Notes under the pieces: model-generated
The model's database searches: none
What the model saw: the letters and a program-made list of their open reading frames with translations, nothing else
What the model was told of the DNA's origin: nothing
Position numbers and translations under genes: made by a program
Shown: in pieces, positions 1 through 9,400 of the stretch
Numbering within the stretch: position 1 is the first letter of the stretch
Layout of the letters: each line of letters opens with the position of its first letter
Source: Photobacterium marinum
GTDB taxonomy: Bacteria > Pseudomonadota > Gammaproteobacteria > Enterobacterales > Vibrionaceae
DNA length: 64,000 nucleotides
Assembly (NCBI RefSeq): GCF_000331515.1
Contig: NZ_AMZO01000007.1
Span: forward strand, 62,001-126,000
Reading direction: 5' to 3'

Positions 1-1456
<1,456 letters not shown>

Positions 1457-1460
1457 TCGA

Positions 1461-1490
1461 AAAAAAACCAGCCTTCGAGCTGGTTTTTTT
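1461..1490. terminator. Bidirectional rho-independent terminator between murA and degS
   Basis: A 7-bp stem AACCAGC/GCTGGTT with loop CTTCGA is preceded by an A-run and followed by T7. It lies between the convergent murA and degS genes, so it can serve both strands. Confidence 0.9.
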
Positions 1491-1515
1491 ATGTCTTGAA
1501 TTCGCTTTCCGGTAC

Positions 1516-2586
1516 TTATTGATAGCGGTTCGGCTCATCGGCAATCAGTACTGAGAGAGTAACCGGCTTGCCATTGCGCAGTACTTTCATGTTGACGTAG
1601 TTGCCGGGACGAAGCTCGGTCACAATATCCAGTACATTACGGCGATCAGTTACGGGCTTACCATTAATTTCAATCAGGATATCTTGTACCTGGAAACCGG
1701 CTTTAGCCGCCGGGCCGTTTGGATCCATTCCTATAACAATGATCCCGCTGATTTGGTCTGCATCATATAAGCGGGCCATAACCGGATTAATATCCCTTGC
1801 CTCAATACCTATGTAACCGCGGATCACCCGACCGTCAGCGATCAGTTTGTTCATGATTTTCAGCGTCAGTTCATAAGGGATCGCAAAGGAGATCCCGTAT
1901 GTTTCAATATCTGTTGCCTGCTGGTAAGAAGCTGTATTGATCCCGACCAGTTCCCCCCGGGTATTGACCAGTGCGCCGCCTGAGTTGCCGTCATTGATAG
2001 CGGCGTCGGTCTGGAGGAAATCCTGACGGCCATAGAAGCTCATGCCGGCGCGGCCGGTAGCAGAGATGATACCGTAAGTGGTTGTCTGGCCAAGGTTGTA
2101 CGGGTTACCTATCGCCAGGACAACATCGCCGACTGCGGCTTTGTAATCCTGGTTGACCGGGATCACCGGCAGGTTTTCTGCCTGGATTTTAAGAACTGCA
2201 ATATCAGTGCGGCGGTCTTTACCGATCAGTTGGGCGGTAAAGATCCGACCGTCCTGCAAGGCGGCGATAACCTGATCGGCTTCGGCTACCACATGGTAGT
2301 TGGTCACTATGTAGCCTTTATCACTCATGATTACCCCGGAACCCAGCCCTTGGGTGCTGAGTTTCAGACGGTCATTGGCATCATAGCGGCGGTTATAAAT
2401 ATTGACGACAGCAGGAGAAGCCCGTCGGACAGCATAGTTGAAAGATATCTGGGTCTGAGGTGTCTCGATGGGATTTAACGACACCGGCGTTTCGATCATT
2501 CCGTTGCGGAGTTCAGGAAAAACTGCAAGCAGAGCAACAGCCGTGACGACGCCAAGCAGAATGGATCGACTGATAAAAGCCAGCAT
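1516..2586 (-). CDS. degS: Inner-membrane-anchored serine protease DegS
   Basis: DegS is the periplasmic site-1 protease that senses misfolded outer-membrane porins through its PDZ domain and cleaves the anti-sigma factor RseA, releasing sigma-E. The 356-residue protein has one N-terminal membrane anchor (about residues 5-24) and a trypsin-like domain. The catalytic triad can be read as His98 (NYHVV), Asp128 (TDIAVLK) and Ser202 (GNSGGA). A single PDZ domain fills roughly residues 255-350. One PDZ plus an uncleaved anchor separates it from the neighbouring DegQ, which has two PDZ domains and a signal peptide. AGGGG precedes the ATG. It is separated from degQ by 225 bp that holds the degQ terminator. 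Confidence 0.96.
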   Translation of the reverse strand: MLAFISRSILLGVVTAVALLAVFPELRNGMIETPVSLNPIETPQTQISFNYAVRRASPAVVNIYNRRYDANDRLKLSTQGLGSGVIMSDKGYIVTNYHVVAEADQVIAALQDGRIFTAQLIGKDRRTDIAVLKIQAENLPVIPVNQDYKAAVGDVVLAIGNPYNLGQTTTYGIISATGRAGMSFYGRQDFLQTDAAINDGNSGGALVNTRGELVGINTASYQQATDIETYGISFAIPYELTLKIMNKLIADGRVIRGYIGIEARDINPVMARLYDADQISGIIVIGMDPNGPAAKAGFQVQDILIEINGKPVTDRRNVLDIVTELRPGNYVNMKVLRNGKPVTLSVLIADEPNRYQ

Positions 2587-2777
2587 GCATATACCCCTGA
2601 AACGAAATTACGTAAGTCCGCGGATCATATTTTTTTAAGATAATCCGGATGAGGATATCATTTCAGCGTCGGGATACCAAACAGAACGAAGGACTTAGAG
2701 GCCAGGGCGCGGCTTGCTTCAACTTTGGAGAGGAAGCAGAATTTTGCGGGTGGAAAAATAAGAAGCGAAGGTAATAA

Positions 2778-2799
2778 ACCGGGCCGTCGCTGGCCCGGT
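2778..2799 (-). terminator. Terminator downstream of degQ
   Basis: A perfect 8-bp GC-rich stem (ACCGGGCC/GGCCCGGT) with a 6-base loop lies just past the degQ stop. Read on the minus strand it is followed by TTTATTAC, a modest T-tract. It separates degQ from degS. Confidence 0.75.
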
Positions 2800-2811
2800 C
2801 TAGCTTTAAGA

Positions 2812-4179
2812 TTAACGAATGATCAGGTATAGAATATTGCTTCCGCGTTTGATCTCCAGGGCCAGGACGTTTGGCTGTTGATCCAGCGCTTTACGTAGTT
2901 CTCCTAGGTTGCGGATTGGCTGGCGGTTCAGACCAAGGATGATGTCACCTTTTTGCAGGCCATAACGGGCAGCCATGGATTTTTCATCAATATTGGTTAC
3001 CTTGACACCTTTCACGCCATCTTGAGCAGTCGTATTTGCAAACTCAGCACCGGTCAGGCCGCGATGAAGCTTGGCTGCTTTCACCTTGTTCTGGCTGGAT
3101 TCCTGCAGTACGACCTTGACCGTCATTTCATCGCCGTCACGGATTATCCCTAAAGTGGCTTTTTTACCTGCGCCCAGGGTTGCGATTTTGGCGCGCAGTT
3201 CATTAAAGCTGCGGATTTCTTTACCATTGACTGACACAATAATATCACCGGCTTTCAGTCCGGCTTTTTCTGCTGCAGAATCCGGCATCACCTGATTAAT
3301 AAAGGCACCACGGTTTGTTTCATAACCGAAGGCTTCTGCCAGTTCTGAAGTCAGCTCACCACCTTGTACACCAAGGACGCCTCGTTTGACCTGACCATAT
3401 TCCAGGATCTGCTCGGTCAGGTTTTTTACCATATTGACCGGAATGGCAAAGCCGATACCAACGTTACCGCCGTTCGGGCCCAGGATGGCAGTATTAATGC
3501 CGACCAGCTCACCGTTGAGGTTGACCAAGGCACCACCTGAGTTACCGCTGTTGATTGCGGCATCGGTCTGAATGAAGTTCTCGAAGTTTTCAATATTCAG
3601 GCCGCTGCGGCCCAGTGCCGAAATAATACCTGAGGTAACGGTCTGGCCCAGACCAAACGGGTTACCGATTGCCACGGCAAAATCACCGACACGAAGGTTG
3701 TCTGAATCTGACAGTTTAATTGCGGTTAGGTCTTTCGCTTTTTCCAGCTTTAACAGCGCTATATCAGACATTTCATCACTGCCGATCAGCTCGGCTGAAA
3801 TTTCCCTGCCATCGTGTAACTGAACACGAATAGTGTCAGCCCCTTTGATGACGTGGTGGTTGGTAACGATATAGCCTTTGTCGGCATCAATAATTACCCC
3901 TGAACCCAGGCCTCGGAACGGACGTTCCTGAAGCTGCTCGGTCGGGAAATCCGGTCCGAAGAAAAAACGGAAGGTTTCGGGAAGGTGCTGTCTGGATACT
4001 TGCTTGCCTTCTACAGCAATGCTGACAACAGCAGGAGTGACTTGCTCCAACATTGGTGCAAGGCTGGGCAGTTGTTGGTTATTGACTGTTAGTGGAAGCG
4101 CGGCAGTTGCCGGGGCAGGAGCCATGACTGAGCTGATGCCAAGTGCCACTGCACTTAATACAAGCAAAGTTTTTTTCAT
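2812..4179 (-). CDS. degQ: Periplasmic serine protease/chaperone DegQ (DegP family, two PDZ)
   Basis: This is a periplasmic HtrA-family protease that degrades or refolds damaged envelope proteins. The 455-residue protein starts with a signal peptide ending near PATA (about residue 26). The protease domain has triad residues His109 (TNHHV), Asp139 (SDIALLK) and Ser214 (GNSGGA). Two PDZ domains follow, at about 260-350 and 370-450. The length is closer to E. coli DegQ (455) than DegP (474), and the DegP Q-linker is missing; many Vibrio annotations call it degP or degQ. The ribosome binding site GGAG (plus-strand CTCC at 4189-4192) lies inside an inverted-repeat arm, and a sigma-E-type promoter sits upstream, so envelope-stress induction is expected. 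Confidence 0.95.
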   Translation of the reverse strand: MKKTLLVLSAVALGISSVMAPAPATAALPLTVNNQQLPSLAPMLEQVTPAVVSIAVEGKQVSRQHLPETFRFFFGPDFPTEQLQERPFRGLGSGVIIDADKGYIVTNHHVIKGADTIRVQLHDGREISAELIGSDEMSDIALLKLEKAKDLTAIKLSDSDNLRVGDFAVAIGNPFGLGQTVTSGIISALGRSGLNIENFENFIQTDAAINSGNSGGALVNLNGELVGINTAILGPNGGNVGIGFAIPVNMVKNLTEQILEYGQVKRGVLGVQGGELTSELAEAFGYETNRGAFINQVMPDSAAEKAGLKAGDIIVSVNGKEIRSFNELRAKIATLGAGKKATLGIIRDGDEMTVKVVLQESSQNKVKAAKLHRGLTGAEFANTTAQDGVKGVKVTNIDEKSMAARYGLQKGDIILGLNRQPIRNLGELRKALDQQPNVLALEIKRGSNILYLIIR

Positions 4180-4185
4180 TCTTTG

Positions 4186-4295
4186 AAACTCCGGTTTAAC
4201 GAGTAGTTATACCATTCCAGGGTGACGATAAGTCTTTATGAATCAATCACCAGCAGAAGTAGAAGGTAATTGGTCAGACTCGTAAACCGGAGTTT
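4186..4295 (-). repeat. 17-bp inverted repeat spanning the degQ 5' region and covering its RBS
   Basis: The arms are at 4279-4295 (minus strand AAACTCCGGTTTACGAG) and 4186-4203 (minus strand CTCGTTAAACCGGAGTTT). They are complementary over 17 bp with one bulged T and enclose a 75-base loop. The promoter-distal arm contains the degQ Shine-Dalgarno GGAG. The other arm is the spacer of the predicted sigma-E promoter. Only a transcript that begins upstream of 4295 would carry both arms. Confidence 0.8.
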
Positions 4296-4301
4296 AGTTC
4301 C
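4274..4301 (-). promoter_or_regulatory. Predicted sigma-E (RpoE) promoter of degQ
   Basis: On the minus strand the sequence reads GGAACT, then 16 bases, then GTCTGA. This closely matches the known RpoE consensus (GGAACTT, 15-16 bases, TCTGA/TCAAA) and the architecture of the E. coli degP promoter. Transcription would start at about 4266-4268, roughly 90 bases before the degQ ATG. Confidence 0.8.
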
Positions 4302-4314
4302 ACAAAAAAGACGA

Positions 4315-4737
4315 TTAGCTCGCTTTAGGTTCTTCCACCCGTTCAGCTTCATCTTTTAACAAGCCTGTTGCGCCGCTGGCGTAATCCCTCGGTTGATCTT
4401 GAATGCTAGAGGCCGCGGTATGAACCGCTTCCAGTGAACTTATACGATGGGAAAACGGGTTGTCTTGTTCCGGTAGGTTCGGCATCAGCTCGGATGAGGT
4501 TTTTGCCATGTGTTCGTACAGTTTGCTGTAATCTTTGGCAATGTTATCCAGCAGTTCAGAGCTTGAAGCAAAGTGGTCAACCAATTCCTGGCGGAATTGT
4601 TCCAGCTCGTATTTTGATTTATCCAGCTCTTTCTTTAGCTCTTTTTGTTGTTTCAGGCTTTGGTTACCCAGACGAGCGCCAAAAGCGCCTACGATGGCAC
4701 CCGCAGCAAAAATAAGAAGCGCATAAACCCAAGTCAT
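4315..4737 (-). CDS. zapG: Z-ring/envelope-associated protein ZapG (YhcB, DUF1043)
   Basis: This is a 140-residue protein with one N-terminal membrane helix (about residues 3-22, WVYALLIFAAGAIVGAFGA). A lysine- and glutamate-rich coiled coil follows to about residue 80, then a loose acidic tail. The layout is typical of YhcB/ZapG, a membrane protein linked in enterobacteria to divisome function and coordination of envelope synthesis. The gene lies upstream of degQ on the same strand, as elsewhere in gammaproteobacteria, and diverges from zapE. No terminator is visible between zapG and degQ, so some read-through into degQ is plausible. Confidence 0.9.
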   Translation of the reverse strand: MTWVYALLIFAAGAIVGAFGARLGNQSLKQQKELKKELDKSKYELEQFRQELVDHFASSSELLDNIAKDYSKLYEHMAKTSSELMPNLPEQDNPFSHRISSLEAVHTAASSIQDQPRDYASGATGLLKDEAERVEEPKAS

Positions 4738-4950
4738 GAAATACTCCTTGTGACTTAATGAATACCAAATTGGTCGGTCGGCATGGTTAGGGAGTCTTAG
4801 CCGACGCTACAGTTTCTTTGTATATCAGCAATATGAATCAGTGCTGAATAATGGGCAATTAATTGGTTACGTACAGATACTATACATGCACTCACGCTGC
4901 CATGATACTATCTGGATCTAAAGACGGAGCGAAAGGAGTGGTGCAAAGGA

Positions 4951-6057
4951 ATGACCCCACAGCAGAAATATCAGCAAGATCTCGCGCAACCGGGTTTTCT
5001 GGCCGATAACGCCCAGGCAATGGCTGTTACTCATCTTGACGACCTCTATCATCGCTTGTTGGCTCCCGAACCAGAGTATAAGCCACAGATAAGCCTGTTA
5101 TCCCGATTGTTTAAAAGGCCGCAAAAGACTGAACTTACACCGGTCAAAGGGGTGTATTTTTGGGGGGGGGTCGGGCGGGGTAAGACTTACCTGGTCGATA
5201 CGTTTTTTGAATGCCTGCCGCTTCAGCGTAAGATGCGTATTCACTTTCACCGCTTTATGCACCGGGTGCACAAGGAGTTGCAACAGCTCGACTCCCAGTC
5301 TGACCCTTTGGAGTTGGTGGCGGATCGCTTCAAAGAAGAAACTGACATCATTTGCTTCGATGAGTTTTTTGTCTCTGATATTACTGATGCCATGATTCTC
5401 GGCACTTTGTTTGATGCGTTGTTTAAGCGTGGCATCACCCTGGTTGCAACGTCGAATATCCCACCCGATGAGCTTTATCGCAATGGCTTGCAACGGGCCC
5501 GTTTTCTGCCGGCGATTGATTTGATTAACCAGCATTGCACTGTGGTCAATGTTGACTCTGGTGTCGATTATCGGCTGCGAACACTGGAGCAGGCTGAAAT
5601 CTTCCATTTCCCGCTTGATGAACAGGCTGAAGCTAACCTGGAGCAGTACTTCACTCAGCTCAGCGTTGAGCCGCGCACGCATGATAAAGAAATCGATATA
5701 AATAACCGGATGCTGCCGACCCGCCATGAGGCTGACGGTGTGGTACATTTCAGTTTTCATACCTTGTGCCGTACGGCTCGCAGTCAGAATGACTACATGG
5801 AAATTGCCCGGATTTACCATACCGTGCTGGTTTCCGGTGTGAGCAGGATGGGAGAGAAAGACGATGATGCGGCGCGGCGCTTTATTGCCATGGTTGATGA
5901 ATTCTACGAACGCAACGTCAAACTGATCATGTCGGCAGAGTCAGAAGTGGCCGAGCTATACCAAGGAGGGCGGCTGGAGTTTGAATTCAAGCGCTGTTGC
6001 TCACGGCTTATAGAAATGCAAAGTCATGATTACTTGGCTCGCCCTCATCTGGCATAG
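4951..6057 (+). CDS. zapE: Cell division protein ZapE (AFG1-like ATPase)
   Basis: ZapE is a cytoplasmic AFG1-family P-loop ATPase that associates with the Z-ring during constriction. The 368-residue protein has a Walker A motif GGVGRGKT at about residues 72-79, a Walker B segment DIICFDEFFVSD near residue 133, and a sensor-1-like VATSN. The length is normal. The ATG at 4951 follows AAAGGA closely. The codons for the P-loop run through a G8 homopolymer (5162-5169). The gene diverges from zapG across 213 bp. Confidence 0.95.
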   Translation: MTPQQKYQQDLAQPGFLADNAQAMAVTHLDDLYHRLLAPEPEYKPQISLLSRLFKRPQKTELTPVKGVYFWGGVGRGKTYLVDTFFECLPLQRKMRIHFHRFMHRVHKELQQLDSQSDPLELVADRFKEETDIICFDEFFVSDITDAMILGTLFDALFKRGITLVATSNIPPDELYRNGLQRARFLPAIDLINQHCTVVNVDSGVDYRLRTLEQAEIFHFPLDEQAEANLEQYFTQLSVEPRTHDKEIDINNRMLPTRHEADGVVHFSFHTLCRTARSQNDYMEIARIYHTVLVSGVSRMGEKDDDAARRFIAMVDEFYERNVKLIMSAESEVAELYQGGRLEFEFKRCCSRLIEMQSHDYLARPHLA

Positions 6058-6168
6058 ATTTTCTGGTGAGAAAAGGGCCAGTTTGTGGCTTCAAGAGTCA
6101 TGAAAAAACACCACTTTCCTGGCAAATTACGATAAAGAGAAAAAATCTCAATTTTTTTTGAAAAAAAG

Positions 6169-6197
6169 GTGATTTTTTCTCCACCCTTCCCTATAAT
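6169..6197 (+). promoter_or_regulatory. Promoter of rplM-rpsI
   Basis: A perfect -10 TATAAT lies at 6192-6197, followed by a GC-rich discriminator (CTTGCGACCC). The -35 (GTGATT at 17 bp) is poor, but A/T tracts just upstream could act as an UP-like element. A GC-rich discriminator is typical of stringently controlled ribosomal promoters. Confidence 0.65.
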
Positions 6198-6204
6198 CTT
6201 GCGA

Positions 6205-6332
6205 CCCACCGTACCTGTAACGGCAAAAGCCGGGAGTGCCAACCACTCGAAGGGGTGATGACTGGGCTCTGTACAGAATGGAGCAATTTGCTCCAGTGAA
6301 GTGAAACTAATTAATTTTGGGTAAGAATTAGC
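6205..6332 (+). promoter_or_regulatory. Structured 5' leader of rplM-rpsI mRNA
   Basis: Several short hairpins can be drawn: CGGC-AAAA-GCCG (6221-6232), CACTC-GAAG-GGGTG (around 6244-6256), TGGAGC-AATTT-GCTCCA (6279-6295) and CTAATT/AATTAG (6307-6312 with 6326-6331). The last one holds the rplM Shine-Dalgarno in its loop. In E. coli the rplM-rpsI operon is repressed by L13 acting on its leader; this region is the natural place for the same control. Confidence 0.55.
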
Positions 6333-6761
6333 ATGAAAACTTTCGTTGCTAAACCAGAAACTGTAAAACGTGACTGGTACGTTGTTGACGCTGAAGGTAA
6401 AACTCTTGGTCGTCTAGCAACTGAAATCGCATCTCGTCTACGTGGTAAGCACAAGCCGGAATACACTCCGCACGTTGACACTGGTGACTACATCGTAGTT
6501 ATCAACGCTGAGAAAGTTGCGGTAACTGGCGCTAAGCGTACTGACAAGATGTACCACCGCCACACTGGCTACATTGGTGGTCTGAAGTCTATCAGCTTCG
6601 ACAAGCTGATCGCTAAGAAACCAGAAATGGTTATCGAAACTGCTGTTAAAGGCATGCTTCCTAAGGGTCCTCTAGGCCGTGCTATGTACCGTAAGCTGAA
6701 AGTTTACGCAGGTACTGAGCACAACCACGCTGCACAGCAGCCTAAAGTTCTAGACATCTAA
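6333..6761 (+). CDS. rplM: 50S ribosomal protein L13
   Basis: This is the 142-residue L13, an early-assembling 50S protein. It starts [20 protein letters not shown] and keeps the conserved [16 protein letters not shown] segment and the C-terminal [13 protein letters not shown]. Length and sequence are nearly the same as in E. coli. Codon use is strongly biased (CGT, GGT, CTA), as expected for high expression. It is followed at once by rpsI, with only a ribosome binding site between the two genes. Confidence 0.98.
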   Translation: MKTFVAKPETVKRDWYVVDAEGKTLGRLATEIASRLRGKHKPEYTPHVDTGDYIVVINAEKVAVTGAKRTDKMYHRHTGYIGGLKSISFDKLIAKKPEMVIETAVKGMLPKGPLGRAMYRKLKVYAGTEHNHAAQQPKVLDI

Positions 6762-6776
6762 TTGGGGAAGATGACA

Positions 6777-7169
6777 ATGGCAGAGAATCAATACTACGGC
6801 ACTGGCCGTCGCAAAAGCTCAGCTGCTCGTGTTTTCATTAAGCCGGGTACTGGTAACATCGTAATCAACAAGCGCAGCATCGAAGAGTACTTCGGTCGCG
6901 AAACTGCTCGCATGGTTGTTCGTCAGCCTCTTGAGCTAGTTGAAATGACTGAAAAACTTGACCTGTACATCACTGTTAAAGGTGGTGGTATCACTGGTCA
7001 GTCTGGCGCTATCCGTCACGGTATCACTCGCGCTCTAATGGAGTACGATGAAACTCTACGTCCTGCTCTACGTGCAGCTGGCTACGTTACTCGTGACGCA
7101 CGTCGCGTTGAACGTAAGAAAGTTGGTCTACGTAAAGCACGTCGTCGTCCACAGTTCTCTAAGCGTTAA
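6777..7169 (+). CDS. rpsI: 30S ribosomal protein S9
   Basis: This is the 130-residue S9, whose basic C-terminal tail (RRRPQFSKR) reaches the P-site tRNA. The start is taken at the ATG at 6777, giving [15 protein letters not shown] as in the family; an in-frame ATG at 6771 would add MT. GGGGAAG at 6764-6770 supplies the ribosome binding site. It is the second gene of the rplM operon and ends before a strong terminator. Confidence 0.97.
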   Translation: MAENQYYGTGRRKSSAARVFIKPGTGNIVINKRSIEEYFGRETARMVVRQPLELVEMTEKLDLYITVKGGGITGQSGAIRHGITRALMEYDETLRPALRAAGYVTRDARRVERKKVGLRKARRRPQFSKR

Positions 7170-7210
7170 TTTACGCTGCCAGAATTTATTCTGGATACTG
7201 TGTGCAGAAA

Positions 7211-7239
7211 AGCTCAACCTTCGGGTTGGGCTTTTTTTT
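7211..7239 (+). terminator. Terminator of rplM-rpsI
   Basis: A 9-bp stem (AGCTCAACC paired with GGTTGGGCT, one G-T wobble) with a TTCG tetraloop is followed by T8. Confidence 0.93.
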
Positions 7240-7544
7240 GTCCTGCTGATAACAACATGCCGAGTTTGTTATCCTTAGTTCTTCTCTTCCTAATCCTGCT
7301 TTTCCCTGTCTTTTTGTAATGTGACTCAAAGTTGAAACAAAAAGAACATACCTCTCACATTTGTTAAAGAAAAGTAGCTTTATCTTGTCAAAATGTGGGG
7401 TTTTATTTATCATTTGGCGCGATAAGCAGCAGTTTTTGATTGACCTAACCTGTTGTTTCTTTCATTGAAAGTTAGCCGCAAGCTCCAGGGACGCCAAGGG
7501 ACATAATAATAATTCCAGAGCGGGAGCACATGGGAGAATGTTGG
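7240..7544 (+). other. Intergenic region between rpsI and petA
   Basis: The 305 bases between the rpsI terminator and the petA start have no credible gene. They hold the predicted petABC promoter (7385-7413) and an untranslated leader of about 125 bases. Confidence 0.6.
7385..7413 (+). promoter_or_regulatory. Predicted sigma-70 promoter of petABC
   Basis: TTGTCA (7385-7390), a 17-base spacer and TATCAT (7408-7413) make a good sigma-70 match in the right place and orientation. The promoter is predicted by eye. Confidence 0.6.
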
Positions 7545-8135
7545 ATGAGCAATGCGCCTGTAAGTAATGGTCGACGCCGCTTCCTGACTGCCACGACTTC
7601 AGTTGTCGGAGGCCTGGGTGCAGTCGCTGTGGCCGTGCCTTTTATCAAATCATGGAATCCGAGCGCCAGGGCGAAGGCTGCCGGTGCCCCAGTCGAAGTT
7701 GATATCAGTAAGTTGGAAGATGGCCAGATGGTTCGCGTCGAGTGGCGTGGTAAACCTGTCTGGGTCGTACGTCGAAGTGAAGCCGTTTTGAGTGAACTGG
7801 ATGGTCATGACAGTCAGCTTCGGGATCCTGCCTCGGAGGAGCCGCAGCAACCGGAATATGCCCAGAATCCATATCGTTCGGTTAAGCCTGAGATCTTTTT
7901 GGCTGTGGGGATCTGTACCCATCTCGGCTGTTCCCCTACCTATCTGCCAGATACCTTCAACGAGCAGGTGAGCGGCATCACAGCCGGTTTCTTCTGCCCG
8001 TGCCATGGTTCTAAATTCGATATGGCCGGCCGCGTTTTTGCCGGGGTTCCTGCGCCACTGAACCTGGTGGTTCCACCTCACACGTTCCTGGATGACAACA
8101 CCATTCTGGTCGGTGTAGATGAGGAGACAGCCTAA
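7545..8135 (+). CDS. petA: Ubiquinol-cytochrome c reductase, Rieske iron-sulfur subunit
   Basis: This subunit of the cytochrome bc1 complex takes electrons from ubiquinol at the periplasmic face. The 196-residue protein begins with a twin-arginine-type region (NGRRRFL) and a hydrophobic anchor, and carries the two Rieske cluster boxes CTHLGC (124-129) and CPCHGS (151-156). The likely ligands are Cys124, His126, Cys151 and His154, with a Cys129-Cys153 disulfide. The ATG at 7545 is preferred over the in-frame ATG at 7530 because MSNAPV.NGRRRFL fits vibrio PetA and GGGAGA lies upstream. The stop overlaps the petB start (TAATG). Confidence 0.96.
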   Translation: MSNAPVSNGRRRFLTATTSVVGGLGAVAVAVPFIKSWNPSARAKAAGAPVEVDISKLEDGQMVRVEWRGKPVWVVRRSEAVLSELDGHDSQLRDPASEEPQQPEYAQNPYRSVKPEIFLAVGICTHLGCSPTYLPDTFNEQVSGITAGFFCPCHGSKFDMAGRVFAGVPAPLNLVVPPHTFLDDNTILVGVDEETA

Positions 8136-9400
8136 TGGAAGCTTTACTCGGATGGATTGAAAAGCGTCTTCCGATGATGAACGCTTATCGGAAACACTTA
8201 TCTGAATACCCGATGCCGAAGAATTTTAACTTCTGGTATTTGTTTGGCTCTCTGGCCATGCTGGTACTGGTGAATCAGATCCTTACCGGGATCTGGCTGA
8301 CCATGAACTATGTGCCGTCGGGTGACGGGGCGTTTGCCTCAATAGAATACATCATGCGTGATGTCGAATACGGCTGGTTATTGCGTTATATGCATTCTAC
8401 TGGCGCATCGGCATTTTTCGTTGTTGTGTATCTGCACATGTTTCGTGGCCTGATCTATGGCTCATACCAGAAGCCGCGCGAACTGCTGTGGCTGTTCGGT
8501 ATGCTGATCTTCCTGGTGCTGATGGCTGAAGCCTTTATGGGCTATCTGCTGCCGTGGGGACAGATGTCGTACTGGGGGGCACAGGTAATCATTTCTCTGT
8601 TCGGTGCAATTCCGGTGATCGGCGATGATCTGACCCTCTGGATCCGTGGTGACTATGTGATCTCCGGTGCTACCTTGAACCGTTTCTTTGCCCTCCATGT
8701 GATCGCCCTGCCGATTGTGTTGTTGTTGCTGGTGGTACTGCACGTTCTGGCTTTGCATGAAGTGGGCTCGAACAACCCGGACGGTATCGAAACCAAGCTA
8801 CCAAAAGGCACTAAGGGGGAGGGCTACAAAACCCAGTTCCCATTCCATGAGTATTACAGCAAGAAGTACGACATTATCGATTCCATCCCGTTCCACCCGT
8901 ACGGTACGGTGAAGGATATGGTCGGTATAGCAGTCTTCGCCTTCTTGTTCAGCTATGTTATTTTCTTCAATCCTGAAATGGGCGGCTACTTCCTTGAGCC
9001 ACCTAACTTTGAAGCTGCTAACCCGCTGAAGACGCCTGAGCATATTGCGCCGGTATGGTACTTCACCCCGTTTTACGCCATCTTGCGTGCGGTGCCGGAT
9101 AAGTTGCTCGGTGTTATAGCGATGGGTGCCTCGATTGTAGTGCTATTCCTACTGCCTTGGCTGGATCGCTGCAAGGTTCGCTCTTACCGTTACCGCAGCA
9201 AAATCCACCTGATCAATATTATTCAGTTCACTGTTTGCTTTATTGCATTAGGAATTCTGGGCGCGTTGCCGGCCACGCCAACCTATACCATATTGGCGCG
9301 GATTTTCAGCTTCGGTTATTTCATGTTCTTTGTGCTGCTGTTCTTCTATAGCAAGAATGAAGCAACCAAACCGCTACCAGAGAGGGTGACATTCAAATGA
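8135..9400 (+). CDS. petB: Ubiquinol-cytochrome c reductase, cytochrome b subunit
   Basis: This is the membrane-embedded cytochrome b of the bc1 complex, which holds two b-type hemes and the quinol and quinone sites. At 421 residues with eight or nine hydrophobic helices it has the expected size. The heme-ligand helices (LRYMHSTGASAFF and FFALHVIALP) and the PVWYFTPFYAILRA segment (a PEWY-type motif, here PVWY) are visible. It overlaps petA by one base and petC by four (ATGA), so translation is probably coupled. Confidence 0.97.
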   Translation: MEALLGWIEKRLPMMNAYRKHLSEYPMPKNFNFWYLFGSLAMLVLVNQILTGIWLTMNYVPSGDGAFASIEYIMRDVEYGWLLRYMHSTGASAFFVVVYLHMFRGLIYGSYQKPRELLWLFGMLIFLVLMAEAFMGYLLPWGQMSYWGAQVIISLFGAIPVIGDDLTLWIRGDYVISGATLNRFFALHVIALPIVLLLLVVLHVLALHEVGSNNPDGIETKLPKGTKGEGYKTQFPFHEYYSKKYDIIDSIPFHPYGTVKDMVGIAVFAFLFSYVIFFNPEMGGYFLEPPNFEAANPLKTPEHIAPVWYFTPFYAILRAVPDKLLGVIAMGASIVVLFLLPWLDRCKVRSYRYRSKIHLINIIQFTVCFIALGILGALPATPTYTILARIFSFGYFMFFVLLFFYSKNEATKPLPERVTFK

